From Pseudomonas sp. MWU15-20650 (GTDB lineage Bacteria > Pseudomonadota > Gammaproteobacteria > Pseudomonadales > Pseudomonadaceae), in assembly GCF_023242475.1 (NCBI RefSeq), contig NZ_JALJFG010000042.1, positions 1-59,110 on the forward strand: a DNA stretch of 59,110 nt, given 5' to 3'. Each line of letters begins with the position of its first letter. The stretch's first letter is position 1. Positions 17,629 through 25,860 of the stretch are shown here, in pieces. A model generated the notes under the pieces. It was not told the DNA's origin. It worked only from the letters and a program-made list of their open reading frames with translations, and did not search any database. Both the position numbers and the translations under genes were made by a program.

Positions 17629-18285
17629 TCACACGTGCATCATCATCGGCAACGCTGGACGCAAATCGTATGTCTGGCCGCTTGCGCCACGATCTACGTC
17701 CAATTCGACCAGATGCTCATCACCGTGAACAATTTCAAATCCGTTCAGCAGGTTTGCGCCGTTGGCGGGGGTAGAAAAAGCTTGGTGGCTGGGAGTGGTC
17801 ACTCGCACAGAGGTCATGTCGCGAAAGCCGTTGGGATGTTCAAACGGCTGCGCTCGCTCAATCGGAGCCTCATCGGGTCGCTTGGCAAACGCAAGAAAAA
17901 ACCACATCGGTTCGGATACAGGCGCATGTCCCACGTCGACTTTCAGGGTCGTGGGTAAGTAAACCGGTCGATACTCCCAGACTGGAAATATTGGCTTCTC
18001 GCCTGCGGTGGAGGGTCTGAAGCAAATTCCAAACGGCGAGGCGACGCCATCTGTACCGTTGAGGCGCTCAAAGAGTTGGGTCGGCGCTGTTAACTGACTT
18101 TGTGCTTCTGACTCATCGGTAAGGTGTAAAAGCTCAATGAAAGCATTTCTGAAGAAGAACCTTCTATTGGCAGTGCCTTGGCCAGGGTGTACGTTTGGCG
18201 TCCCTTCGGTGAGCCCCAGGGCTTTGAGCGCCTCAGCGCCTCGTGCCTCATCCTTCACACAGATAAAAATGTGGTCTATTTCCAT
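17629..18285 (-). CDS. Glyoxalase-like (VOC) domain protein
   Basis: The 218-residue protein opens with the VOC signature MEIDHIFICVKDEARGAEALKALGL and continues with FFFRNAFIELLHL, as in the Glyoxalase_3-like group. The first metal ligand His (residue 5) and the Glu in FIELLHL are visible. Function (isomerase, dioxygenase or thiol transferase type) cannot be assigned. AAAGGGAG precedes the ATG. It follows the MDR-family gene on the same strand by 171 bp and may be a distal part of that transcription unit. Confidence 0.75.
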   Translation of the reverse strand: MEIDHIFICVKDEARGAEALKALGLTEGTPNVHPGQGTANRRFFFRNAFIELLHLTDESEAQSQLTAPTQLFERLNGTDGVASPFGICFRPSTAGEKPIFPVWEYRPVYLPTTLKVDVGHAPVSEPMWFFLAFAKRPDEAPIERAQPFEHPNGFRDMTSVRVTTPSHQAFSTPANGANLLNGFEIVHGDEHLVELDVDRGASGQTYDLRPALPMMMHV

Positions 18286-18456
18286 CGTTAACTCCCTTTA
18301 ACCCCATGGTTTGATGCCCTAGTCACTTTAGCAAACTCACGCGCCCATTGTGTTGGGCGGCGCGTGAGAACACCCGCCAGACAGGCACATGGGGCAGGGC
18401 CATTGAACGGTGAAGACTGGACCAACCCCAGGTCAGTTATCGGGTGTACGTTGTCG

Positions 18457-19455
18457 TCATATGAGCTTGACGATTACCTTGCCTTTGGCTCTGCCCTGTT
18501 CCACATAACGCAAGGCCTCAGCCGTTGACTCGAAAGGGAAGGTCCGGTCGATGACCGGTGTGATAACGCCGGACTCGACAAGCGCAGTAATCTTCTTCAA
18601 TTGATCACCGCTCGCACGCATGAATACGAACGCATAGTGGATGCCTTGCTTGCGAGCTTTTCTGCGTATGCCGCTACTTAACAGACGCATTACCCAGCCC
18701 AGCCCCCAGAACAGCTTCTGTTCCTTCGCGAACGCTGCCGTCGGTGGCCCAGAGATGGAGATAAGCTGACCACCCGGCTTGAGAATACCGAGTGATTTTT
18801 CCAGCTCGACAGGGCCGAGGCTGTTCAATACAACATCGTAGTCGCGCAAGACGTCTTCGAAGTTTTGCTGCTTATAGTCGATGACGACGTCTGCTCCCAA
18901 CGCCTTGACCCACTCCACGTTACTGGTGCTGGTCGTCGTCGCAACGTAAGCGCCCAGATGTTTTGCAAGCTGGATGGCAACGGTGCCGACGCCACCTGAG
19001 CCTGCGTGGATAAAGACTTTTTGCCCTTTCTGCAACCGTGCCGTTTCAACCAACACCTGCCAGGCAGTGAGCGCAACCAATGGGAGGGACGCGGCTTCTT
19101 CCATGGTGGTGTTTCCGGGTTTCAGTGCGAGGGCACTTTCATCAATCGCGATCAGCTCGGCAAAGCCGCCGATGCGCGCCTGGGGCGGGCGGGCATAGAC
19201 CTCATCGCCGGGCTTGAAGTTACGTACGCCTGATCCCACGCGAACGACGACGCCGGCTAAGTCGTTACCCATGATCAGCGGGAATGTGTACGGCAGGATC
19301 AGTTTGAATTCACCTGTGCTGATCTTCGAATCCAGCAGGTTGACACTGCTGGCATACACCTTGACAAGGACGTCATTGACTCCCGGTTCCGGCTCCGGAA
19401 CCTCGCCAATACGTCCCTGGTGCTTGCCGTAACGGTCGATCAGGAAGGCTTTCAT
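18457..19455 (-). CDS. NAD(P)H:quinone oxidoreductase-like MDR protein (zinc-independent)
   Basis: The 332-residue medium-chain dehydrogenase shows the N-terminal GroES-like domain (GNDLAGVVVRVGSGVRNFKPGDEVYA) and the nucleotide-binding motif AGSGGVGTVAIQLAKHLGA. Zinc-binding Cys/His residues of the alcohol-dehydrogenase branch are missing, placing it with zeta-crystallin-type quinone oxidoreductases and reticulon-4-interacting-protein-like enzymes. It probably reduces quinones or enones with NADPH. It is on the same strand as the alpha/beta hydrolase (75 bp) and SDR, giving a likely SDR-hydrolase-MDR unit. Confidence 0.85.
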   Translation of the reverse strand: MKAFLIDRYGKHQGRIGEVPEPEPGVNDVLVKVYASSVNLLDSKISTGEFKLILPYTFPLIMGNDLAGVVVRVGSGVRNFKPGDEVYARPPQARIGGFAELIAIDESALALKPGNTTMEEAASLPLVALTAWQVLVETARLQKGQKVFIHAGSGGVGTVAIQLAKHLGAYVATTTSTSNVEWVKALGADVVIDYKQQNFEDVLRDYDVVLNSLGPVELEKSLGILKPGGQLISISGPPTAAFAKEQKLFWGLGWVMRLLSSGIRRKARKQGIHYAFVFMRASGDQLKKITALVESGVITPVIDRTFPFESTAEALRYVEQGRAKGKVIVKLI

Positions 19456-19530
19456 GTTTCAGTTCTCATGGTTCAATGGAATGGCAGCATGCCCACGCCC
19501 GTGTGCTGCTGTAAGGCTAGCCAAAGGTCT

Positions 19531-20400
19531 TCAGGCATTCAAAAAAGCCGTCGCGCGCGTCACGAAGTCGGTGTGATATTGGAAGATCCCGCCATGACCT
19601 GCGTCTGGGTAAAGGATCAGTTGCGAGTTTGGAATACGGTCAGCCAACTCGGCAGAGTTCACCGTGGGAACCATGATGTCGTTATCACCGTTTACGATGA
19701 GCGTGGGTATCTGGATGCGGCTGAGATCCTGTGGCGGTTGCCGGCCCCAGGCGTGAATCGCTTTCAGTTGTCGCATGAAGGCACCAGGCGTTGGATTTTT
19801 GTCCCGGTCGGTCTCGCGCTCCTTCAGGCGATTCAAGAAATCCTTGGCCGCTTTTCGCCCATTGGTCGTCGCGGTGAAAAAAAGGTAAAACTTCGGGTCG
19901 CGCCTTGTCAGTAGACCCTTGAGCATCAATGGCCACGACACTGACCACACCTTATCTATACCTTGGCCGCCCGCCGGCCCGGTACCGGTCAGAATAAGTC
20001 TGCGCACCCGCTCTGGGGCCCTGAGCACAATGTCCTGTGCAACGAACCCACCCAATGAAAACCCCAACAGGTCGACTTGTTTGAATCCAAGGGCGCGGAT
20101 CACGGCGATGGCATCGTCTGCCATCTCCCCGACGGTCAACGGCGCGGTTCCACCGGATGCGCCAATTCCCCGATAGTCCATGGCAATGACGCGCCGGGTG
20201 CGGGCCAGCCCGTCGAGGATGCGTGGGTCGAAGTTATCCAGGACTGCGCCCCAATGATTCAACAGAACGAGCGGTAACCCGTCCCTGGGCCCCAAGTCTC
20301 GGTAGGCAAATGCTGTTCCTGCGACAGTCACCCGCAGGTTCGCGGCGCAGACGAACTGCGCTGGCGATACAGGGTCACGATTTGTGGCTTCAACGATCAT
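19531..20400 (-). CDS. Alpha/beta hydrolase
   Basis: The start at 20400 (MIVEATNRD) is preferred because the longer frame to 20544 would overlap the SDR gene by 83 bp; this gives 289 residues. The nucleophile elbow GFSLGG, the acid Asp in NGDNDIMVP and the His in YPDAGHGG form a complete catalytic triad, and the HW after LLLN lies at the oxyanion position. It resembles haloperoxidase/esterase-type hydrolases; the substrate is unknown. No strong RBS is visible, so the exact start is uncertain. Confidence 0.82.
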   Translation of the reverse strand: MIVEATNRDPVSPAQFVCAANLRVTVAGTAFAYRDLGPRDGLPLVLLNHWGAVLDNFDPRILDGLARTRRVIAMDYRGIGASGGTAPLTVGEMADDAIAVIRALGFKQVDLLGFSLGGFVAQDIVLRAPERVRRLILTGTGPAGGQGIDKVWSVSWPLMLKGLLTRRDPKFYLFFTATTNGRKAAKDFLNRLKERETDRDKNPTPGAFMRQLKAIHAWGRQPPQDLSRIQIPTLIVNGDNDIMVPTVNSAELADRIPNSQLILYPDAGHGGIFQYHTDFVTRATAFLNA

Positions 20401-20461
20401 GTGTACACCGTGCCGGGTGAGGGGCGGATGAGTGAATACAAGAACAACGGCAGCGTAGCAA

Positions 20462-21250
20462 TCACGCCTTGGCTTGATAGCGCTCGGCGACGACCGATTG
20501 GCGAATCTCTGACAGCAAACCTTGGCGGGCAGCCTGCAGAGCATCCCAACGAGCGGCGTCTTGTAACGGCGGAATGGTCACCGGCTCGCGACGATCAAAA
20601 CCCACCAGCGCAGCATCGACCAAATCGCCCACGTCCATGATTTCGCTCAAAGTGTTTATGTCGATGCCTGCACGTTCCCAGATTTCTGTGCGGGTGGCCG
20701 CTGGGAGAACCGCTTGCACGTAGACGCCTTTAGGCGAGAGCTCAAGGCTCAGCCCTTGCGATAGAAACAGCACAAACGCCTTGGTCGCACCGTAGACGGT
20801 CATCCCGAACTCTGGGGCCAGCCCCACGACCGAGCCAATGTTGATAATCGCGCCATTACCCGCCTGTGCCAGACGTGGAGCGATTGCGCTGGCCAGTCGC
20901 ACCAGTGCCGTGGTGTTGAGCGTGACCAGGTTGCTAACGCTGTCTGTGGATTGCTCGACGAAGCTGCCGGATTGGGCGGCGCCCGCATTATTCACAAGGA
21001 TGCCAATACGGGTGTCATCACGCAGGCGAGCTTCGACGGTGGTCAAGTCACTGGTTTGAGTCAGGTCAGCCTGGATCACGTCAATGCAAACAGCGTGTTT
21101 CTCACGCAGCCGTGAGGACAGGGCGTCTAACCGGTTTTTATCGCGGGCGACCAGCACCAGGTTGTGCCCACGCTGGGCAAAACGCTCGGCGTAAGTCGCG
21201 CCAATGCCTGTTGAGGCGCCGGTAATCAGTACGGTTTCAGTGAGGCTCAT
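20462..21250 (-). CDS. Short-chain dehydrogenase/reductase
   Basis: The 262-residue enzyme has TGASTGIG (residues 10-17), NNAG, and the catalytic Ser...YGATK (IGSVVGLAPEFGMTVYGATKAF), thus a classical SDR. The ARDKNRL after the first strands suggests NADP preference. The substrate is not predictable. It is the first gene of the SDR-hydrolase-MDR group and is divergent from the TetR regulator, whose operator lies in between. The Old Yellow Enzyme remnant immediately upstream suggests that this unit was once led by another reductase. Confidence 0.85.
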   Translation of the reverse strand: MSLTETVLITGASTGIGATYAERFAQRGHNLVLVARDKNRLDALSSRLREKHAVCIDVIQADLTQTSDLTTVEARLRDDTRIGILVNNAGAAQSGSFVEQSTDSVSNLVTLNTTALVRLASAIAPRLAQAGNGAIINIGSVVGLAPEFGMTVYGATKAFVLFLSQGLSLELSPKGVYVQAVLPAATRTEIWERAGIDINTLSEIMDVGDLVDAALVGFDRREPVTIPPLQDAARWDALQAARQGLLSEIRQSVVAERYQAKA

Positions 21251-21300
21251 AATGGGATGCTCTTAATGGATGCTGATAGGCGACTGAGTCTCTCGACGGC

Positions 21301-21380
21301 TCAACCCTGCGCGAAGCTGGACTTGGCAAGCGTCGGGTAGTCGATGTAGCCCGCTGCTCCGCCGCCATACACGTTGATCA
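21301..21380 (-). pseudogene. 3' remnant of an Old Yellow Enzyme (NemA/xenobiotic reductase-like) gene
   Basis: On the minus strand, reading ends at a stop (21301-21303) after a C-terminus containing YGGGAAGYIDYPTL. This is the conserved end of Old Yellow Enzyme flavoproteins (usual form YGGGAEGYTDYP). Only about 25 residues are recognisable; further upstream (toward 21400) the match is lost and the TetR operator follows. The rest of the gene, about 1 kb, is missing, consistent with an internal deletion. Confidence 0.65.
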
Positions 21381-21432
21381 GAGACGGCGATCTGCGCGGT
21401 ATAGCCGTAGAGAAATGTGGCCGTGGTTTTAT

Positions 21433-21482
21433 GATGTCGATCATAATCAAAGATGTCAATTATTTTGATTATGGTCGACATC
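21433..21482. promoter_or_regulatory. Probable operator of the TetR regulator
   Basis: The 19-bp arm at 21433-21451 (GATGTCGATCATAATCAAA) is mirrored at 21464-21482 with one mismatch, separated by 12 bp. It lies 43 bp upstream of the TetR gene start and on the other side faces the Old Yellow Enzyme remnant and the SDR gene. Each arm also has partial internal symmetry, fitting two TetR dimers. Confidence 0.6.
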
Positions 21483-21525
21483 AGAGTATGCTGTGGGCGT
21501 TGTGTAACAGGCACAGGAACGCGCA

Positions 21526-22125
21526 ATGAAGATCACCAAGACGCAATCACTCACCAACCGGGCTCATATCGTAGAGACGGCGTCGGAGCTGTTTCGTGAG
21601 CGAGGCTATGAGGGTGTGGGTGTGGCAGAACTCATGGCGACGGCTGGTTTTACCCAGGGCGGTTTCTACAAGCACTTCGGTTCCAAGGCCGATCTGATGG
21701 CCGAAGCCGCCGAAAATAGCCTTTCGAAATCCCTCTCGAGCACCTGCAATCTCGACGTGCCTGAATTTGTAAATCTGTACGTGTCCAGGAATCATCGAGA
21801 CGGCAGGGCAACGGGGTGCACCATGGCAGCCCTGTGTGGTGATGCCGCCCGTCAGTCAGATGATTTGAAGGCGACCTTTGCCGGTGGCGTTGAAAATACG
21901 CTGGCGGCACTCGAAGAAAAGTACACCGCGAGTCTGGATGTGACCCAGCAAGAGGCCCGCGCGAAAATGATCGACCTGCTGGCCCACGCAATCGGCGCAG
22001 TGATGCTGTCACGGGCGTGTCCGGATGACTCGCCACTTGCGGATGAAATACTGGAGACTTGCCGTACGCAGATCATTGCGTCATTGCCGCGGCCTTCCGA
22101 CAGTGAACCGCAGAAGAACACCTAG
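21526..22125 (+). CDS. TetR-family regulator (NemR/YafC-like)
   Basis: The 199-residue protein carries a TetR DNA-binding domain in residues 10-60 (IVETASELFRERGYEGVGVAELMATAGFTQGGFYKHFGSKADLM), ending in the typical FYKHFxSK. The C-terminal half contains Cys residues in GCTMAALCGDAARQ, a pattern of regulators that sense electrophiles or thiol-reactive compounds. AGGAA precedes the ATG. Divergent from the SDR/Old Yellow Enzyme side, it most likely represses that unit and itself through the inverted repeat in between. Confidence 0.87.
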   Translation: MKITKTQSLTNRAHIVETASELFRERGYEGVGVAELMATAGFTQGGFYKHFGSKADLMAEAAENSLSKSLSSTCNLDVPEFVNLYVSRNHRDGRATGCTMAALCGDAARQSDDLKATFAGGVENTLAALEEKYTASLDVTQQEARAKMIDLLAHAIGAVMLSRACPDDSPLADEILETCRTQIIASLPRPSDSEPQKNT

Positions 22126-22514
22126 CGTGCCGATTGCCCCCGGTTGATCAACTACCGATGGGGGTCGAGTTGTTAACACATGAGGCAGCAGCCATTGGGC
22201 CGAGGATCAACCCATTTGATCCGAGATTGCGTCGGCCTTCGCACACCGTTGGTGGCTAATCCGTTTCTGTCGGGCTTGCGATCAAAAGAGGGGGCAGTCG
22301 GCTTTTTCAGAATCCGTCCTACATTTTTGCGGTTCTTTTTCGCGTTGTTGTATGGGTTAGTGCTCGCGATACAGTCGTGATATTCCTGCACGTAACTGTC
22401 TATTTTCTTTATTTTTTGGGAACCGTCCCATACTTTGCGGCCACAGAAGGGCGTTGATCCGGCGTACGGTTTGCTTGGGTTGACCGTTATTGAATCCCTG
22501 ACCTGAGGTGTTGC
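22126..22514. other. Intergenic region upstream of the hrp-box gene
   Basis: 389 bp with no convincing gene. Base composition is more AT-rich than the surroundings, especially 22320-22420. It contains the hrp box at 22419-22447; the stretch just after the TetR gene has a short CCCCC/GGGGG pairing (about 22137-22165) that could be a weak terminator. Confidence 0.6.
22419..22447 (+). promoter_or_regulatory. Perfect-consensus hrp box (HrpL-type promoter)
   Basis: GGAACC at 22419-22424, a 16-bp spacer, then CCACAGA at 22441-22447. This agrees at every fixed position with the HrpL consensus GGAACC-N15/16-CCACNNA. It points toward the 402-residue gene and ends 67 bp before its ATG, a usual distance. 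HrpL is the ECF sigma factor for type III secretion genes in plant-associated pseudomonads. Confidence 0.78.
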
Positions 22515-23723
22515 ATGGCTGAACTTAGTTTGCGTCAATTATGTGATTTTCAAGCCCGTCCCTATGCTGAGATGGATGTAGGCAAAAGTGCTCCGAGTTA
22601 TCCTCGAAATGTCTACGCCGACGTTCCAAATTCACAAGTAGCGCGAGCCTTTTCAAAAGATTTTGATGTCTTCAGAGACAGCCGAACGGATTTTGTTTCG
22701 CGGGGCTCGATTGAGAATATGGCCGGTCGCCCATTCACGGGAAACCGCGATTATGATCGTAAGATCATGTTGGCCGAAACCATTCTCAAACGCCCGGAAA
22801 TGGAACACCTGCTCGATGCAATCACCCAAAATGGCCATGAAGATGGGCTTATCAGCCATGGCGATGTCAGCAAGGTCATCGATTACTATGAAGCGCAAGA
22901 AGCGTCCAGCAACCAACCGCCGCGCGGGCAGGACTACCCCGGGCGTTATAACGGCGCTATGCAGCAGCAACGCGTCAATCAGCAATATGTTCCTCAGTAT
23001 TCAGGGCCGTCGCCGGTATTCGAGCGAGCTTGCATACCGCAGCAACCCAACTATGGTTCGCCAACCCAGCTGTCCGGTAACACACCGTATGCCAATATGA
23101 GCAAGAGCGACTTTTGCAACCAGCTATTGTCCCATTTCGGTGCTCTGGAAGATCCAAGCCGCCCGGGTACGGTCACCGACAAGTCGCTCATCGCGATTGC
23201 CTCGGGCCATAGCCTGGATGGTCAGCCTGTCTCTCAGGAAACGAGAGATATCGCCCAGGAACTGTTGAATCGAGGTGGTTTGTTCAAGGAACTTGATCAA
23301 GGCCGTACCGGCGAGTTGAACGGAGCTTTCACCAGGCAAGACGTAGGGGATACGTCGGATGGCTATAAGGACATGAGTGATCACACGCTGCTACAAGGTA
23401 TTAAAAACAACTTCCGGCAATTCACGACTGGTCCGAATGATCGTTTCATCAACCGCAAAGAATTAGAAGAAGCCGCAGGGAAAATACCTTCGAATCGTGT
23501 GTTCAATCCGGAAGCGACGAAATTAGCCACTGAACTTTTCAATCGTCCGGGCCTTCTCCAAGAGTTGGATATTGGCATTGGCGATAACGGGCCAGGTGCG
23601 GAAGACGGTCGGTTCGATAGGGAGAATATCGACTATATGCTCGCTAAAAAACGGACTGCCCCGAAAAGCGAAGTCTTTGCGAACGTATCTGCTGGCCGTA
23701 TGAGCGCATCGGCGGGTTGGTAG
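22515..23723 (+). CDS. Putative type III-secreted protein with HrpK/NopX-like EF-hand-type repeats
   Basis: The 402-residue protein has no signal peptide or membrane segment. Three degenerate repeats are visible, each a helix followed by an acidic loop: residues about 80-125 (MEHLLDAIT...EDGLISHGDV), 240-275 (LLNRGGLFKELDQGRTGELN) and 335-375 (LFNRPGLLQELDIGIGDNGP, then EDGRFDRENID). This pattern of R/H-x-x-L-F-x-x-L-D followed by a D/N-rich calcium-type loop resembles the repeats of HrpF/NopX/HrpK translocator-related proteins, from memory. A Gln/Pro/Tyr-rich linker (about 130-190) separates the first repeat from the others. GAGG precedes the ATG and a perfect hrp box lies upstream, so expression with a type III system is likely. 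No secretion apparatus or chaperone gene is in the window. The GC content is lower than in flanking genes, hinting at transfer. Confidence 0.62.
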   Translation: MAELSLRQLCDFQARPYAEMDVGKSAPSYPRNVYADVPNSQVARAFSKDFDVFRDSRTDFVSRGSIENMAGRPFTGNRDYDRKIMLAETILKRPEMEHLLDAITQNGHEDGLISHGDVSKVIDYYEAQEASSNQPPRGQDYPGRYNGAMQQQRVNQQYVPQYSGPSPVFERACIPQQPNYGSPTQLSGNTPYANMSKSDFCNQLLSHFGALEDPSRPGTVTDKSLIAIASGHSLDGQPVSQETRDIAQELLNRGGLFKELDQGRTGELNGAFTRQDVGDTSDGYKDMSDHTLLQGIKNNFRQFTTGPNDRFINRKELEEAAGKIPSNRVFNPEATKLATELFNRPGLLQELDIGIGDNGPGAEDGRFDRENIDYMLAKKRTAPKSEVFANVSAGRMSASAGW

Positions 23724-23728
23724 GATAA

Positions 23729-23757
23729 GGCGGCTGCCCACTGCCTGCGCAGCCGCC
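23729..23757 (+). terminator. Possible terminator after the hrp-box gene
   Basis: GGCGGCTGC at 23729-23737 pairs exactly with GCAGCCGCC at 23749-23757, 5 bp after the stop codon. No T-run follows, so it may act as a weak terminator or only stabilise the 3' end. Confidence 0.4.
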
Positions 23758-23833
23758 ACCGATGCCGAAGCGGCGAATAATTCGTGGTTTCACTGCAACA
23801 GGCTTGCGCAATAGAAATTTTTGGTTAATATCA

Positions 23834-23866
23834 CCCGGGTAAAACATATATTGCCCGGGTAAAACA
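23834..23866 (+). repeat. Two direct copies of CCCGGGTAAAACA abutting the DUF2239 start codon
   Basis: CCCGGGTAAAACA occurs at 23834-23846 and 23854-23866, a 20-bp period, and the second copy ends immediately before the ATG. AT-rich sequence resembling a -10 element (TATATT) lies between them. The spacing of two helical turns suggests tandem protein-binding sites. Confidence 0.55.
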
Positions 23867-24439
23867 ATGAGCACACAACATTCCACTTGCTGTACGGCCT
23901 TCACTGGCCACCAACGTCTGGTGGCCGGTGCTTATGCCGACGTAGCCCAGGCCCTGGCAGGTCTGGACCTGCCCGCCGGCAGTTTCCTGGTGTTCGACGA
24001 TGTCACCGGTACCCAAGTGGATTACCCGTGGCCGGCCGGTTATGCGCCTGAACACGCTACGCCAGTGGTGATGGACGAAGAGCCCTCGACAACGCCCGCA
24101 GTCGGTCGGCCGCGCCTGGGTGTGGTGGCGCGAGAAGTCACTTTGCTGCCCCGGCACTGGGAGTGGTTGGGTCAACAGCGCGGTGGCGCTTCGGCGGCCT
24201 TGCGCCGGTTGGTGGATGAAGCTCGCAATGCCCATGCCGCCCGTGATCAGATGCGTCACGCCAAGGAAGCCAGCTATCGTTTCATGAGTGCTATCGGCGG
24301 TGACTTGCCGGGTTTCGAAGACGCCTCGCGAGCGCTGTTTTCCCAGGATGCGGCGCACTTTGCCGGCACGATCGCGCACTGGCCGGTGGACGTGCAGACG
24401 TACCTGGCCTGGTTGTCGCGCAACGCCTTCCCAGCCTGA
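23867..24439 (+). CDS. DUF2239 family protein
   Basis: This 190-residue protein shows the family core GRPRLGVVAREVTLLPRHWEWLGQQRGGASAALRRLVDEAR at about residues 80-120 and begins with TAFTGHQRLVAGAYADVAQAL. DUF2239 proteins have no known activity. No typical Shine-Dalgarno is seen: the ATG is abutted by the repeated CCCGGGTAAAACA motif, so translation or transcription may be directly governed by whatever binds there. The MATE gene begins 26 bp after its stop, so the two are probably co-transcribed. Confidence 0.8.
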   Translation: MSTQHSTCCTAFTGHQRLVAGAYADVAQALAGLDLPAGSFLVFDDVTGTQVDYPWPAGYAPEHATPVVMDEEPSTTPAVGRPRLGVVAREVTLLPRHWEWLGQQRGGASAALRRLVDEARNAHAARDQMRHAKEASYRFMSAIGGDLPGFEDASRALFSQDAAHFAGTIAHWPVDVQTYLAWLSRNAFPA

Positions 24440-24464
24440 TACTTATTCCGGGACTCGAACCCTC

Positions 24465-25820
24465 ATGGACGTTACCCAGCAACGACCGTTGTGGCAGATC
24501 TACTTGATCTTCTTGGCACCCATGGTGCTGTCCAACTTTCTGCAAAGTTTTTCCGGCACCCTCAATGGCATCTATGTCGGGCAAATGCTCGGCACCCAGG
24601 CGCTGGCGGCGGTGTCGGGGATGTTCCCCATCGTGTTTTTCTTTATCGCCCTGGTGATCGGTTTGGGGGCGGGTGCTTCGGTGTTGATCGGCCAGGCATG
24701 GGGCGCCCAGGAGACCGGGTTGGTCAAGGTGATTACGGGCGCCACCCTGACCCTGGGGGCGCTGGTGGGCCTGGTCGCCGCCGTGCTGGGCAGCCTGTTT
24801 GCCCGCCCGGCATTGCAGGCGTTGGGCACGCCCGTGGACGTCCTCGACGATGCGGTGGGCTATGCCCAGATGATGATGTTGATCATGCCGCTGTTGCTGG
24901 TATTCATCCTCTATACCCAACTGTTGCGCGGCGTCAGCGACACGGTTTCGCCGCTGTTGGCGCTGATGGTATCGACCCTGGTGGGCTTGCTGCTGACCCC
25001 GGCATTGATTCGCGGCTGGGTCGGCCTGCCGGCCATGGGCATCCAGAGTGCGGTGTACGCCGGGCTGCTGGGGAACGCCTTGGCGATGCTGTTCCTGATC
25101 CTGCGCCTGCGGCACAAAAACCACGTGATGGCGCCGGACCGCGAACTGCTCGCGGCCTTGCGCCTGGACCGTGCCATCCTCGGCAAAGTCCTGCGCATCG
25201 GCCTGCCGACGGGCTTGCAGATGGTGGTGTTGTCGCTGTCGGAATTGGTCATCCTGGCCTTGGTCAATGGTCATGGTTCCCAGGCGACAGCGGCCTATGG
25301 CGCGGTGACGCAGATCGTCAACTACGTGCAGTTTCCGGCACTGTCGATTGCCATCACCGCGTCGATCCTCGGCGCCCAGGCGATTGGCGCCGGGCGCCTG
25401 GAGCGGATCGGGCCGATTCTGCGCACCGGGCTGTTGATCAATACGTGCCTCACCGGTGGCCTGATTGTGCTGGGTTATGGGTTGTCGCACTGGTTGCTGG
25501 GCCTGTTCATCACCGATGACGTCGCTCGGGCCAAGGCCGAACACCTGCTGCACATCATGCTCTGGAGCATCCTGGTGTTCGGTTTCCAGGCGGTGGTGGG
25601 GGGCATCATGCGTGCCAGTGGCGTGGTGCTGATGCCGGTGGCGATCTCGATCTTCTGCGTGTTGTGTGTCGAGCTGCCGATGGCGTACCTGTTTAACGCT
25701 CACTTCGGGCTGGAAGGGGTGTGGATGGCGTTTCCGGTGACTTACCTGGCGATGCTGGCGTTGCAGACCGCCTATTACCGACGGGTGTGGCGGCATAAAC
25801 AGATCACGCGACTGGTGTGA
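24465..25820 (+). CDS. MATE-family efflux transporter
   Basis: The start at 24465 gives 451 residues and twelve predicted membrane helices; the frame is open further back to 24288 but that part overlaps the DUF2239 gene and is its shadow. MATE features include PLWQIYLIFLAPMVLSNFLQSFSGTLNGIYVGQMLG at the N-terminus, GAGASVLIGQAWGA, and the second-half repeat IGLPTGLQMVVLSLSELVILALVNGHGSQATAAYG. It should expel cationic drugs or metabolites in exchange for Na+ or H+. It is followed after 40 bp by an MFS exporter on the same strand. A link to pyoverdine secretion is possible only by position. Confidence 0.9.
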   Translation: MDVTQQRPLWQIYLIFLAPMVLSNFLQSFSGTLNGIYVGQMLGTQALAAVSGMFPIVFFFIALVIGLGAGASVLIGQAWGAQETGLVKVITGATLTLGALVGLVAAVLGSLFARPALQALGTPVDVLDDAVGYAQMMMLIMPLLLVFILYTQLLRGVSDTVSPLLALMVSTLVGLLLTPALIRGWVGLPAMGIQSAVYAGLLGNALAMLFLILRLRHKNHVMAPDRELLAALRLDRAILGKVLRIGLPTGLQMVVLSLSELVILALVNGHGSQATAAYGAVTQIVNYVQFPALSIAITASILGAQAIGAGRLERIGPILRTGLLINTCLTGGLIVLGYGLSHWLLGLFITDDVARAKAEHLLHIMLWSILVFGFQAVVGGIMRASGVVLMPVAISIFCVLCVELPMAYLFNAHFGLEGVWMAFPVTYLAMLALQTAYYRRVWRHKQITRLV

Positions 25821-25860
25821 TAAAACGTTGCGCAATTTAAGGCTAAAAGGCGTTTAAGTC

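Noticed and set aside
24291..25835. 514-residue open frame antisense to the MATE gene.
   Set aside because: The MATE protein is clearly recognisable on the plus strand; the antisense product is His/Gln/Arg-rich with no domain.
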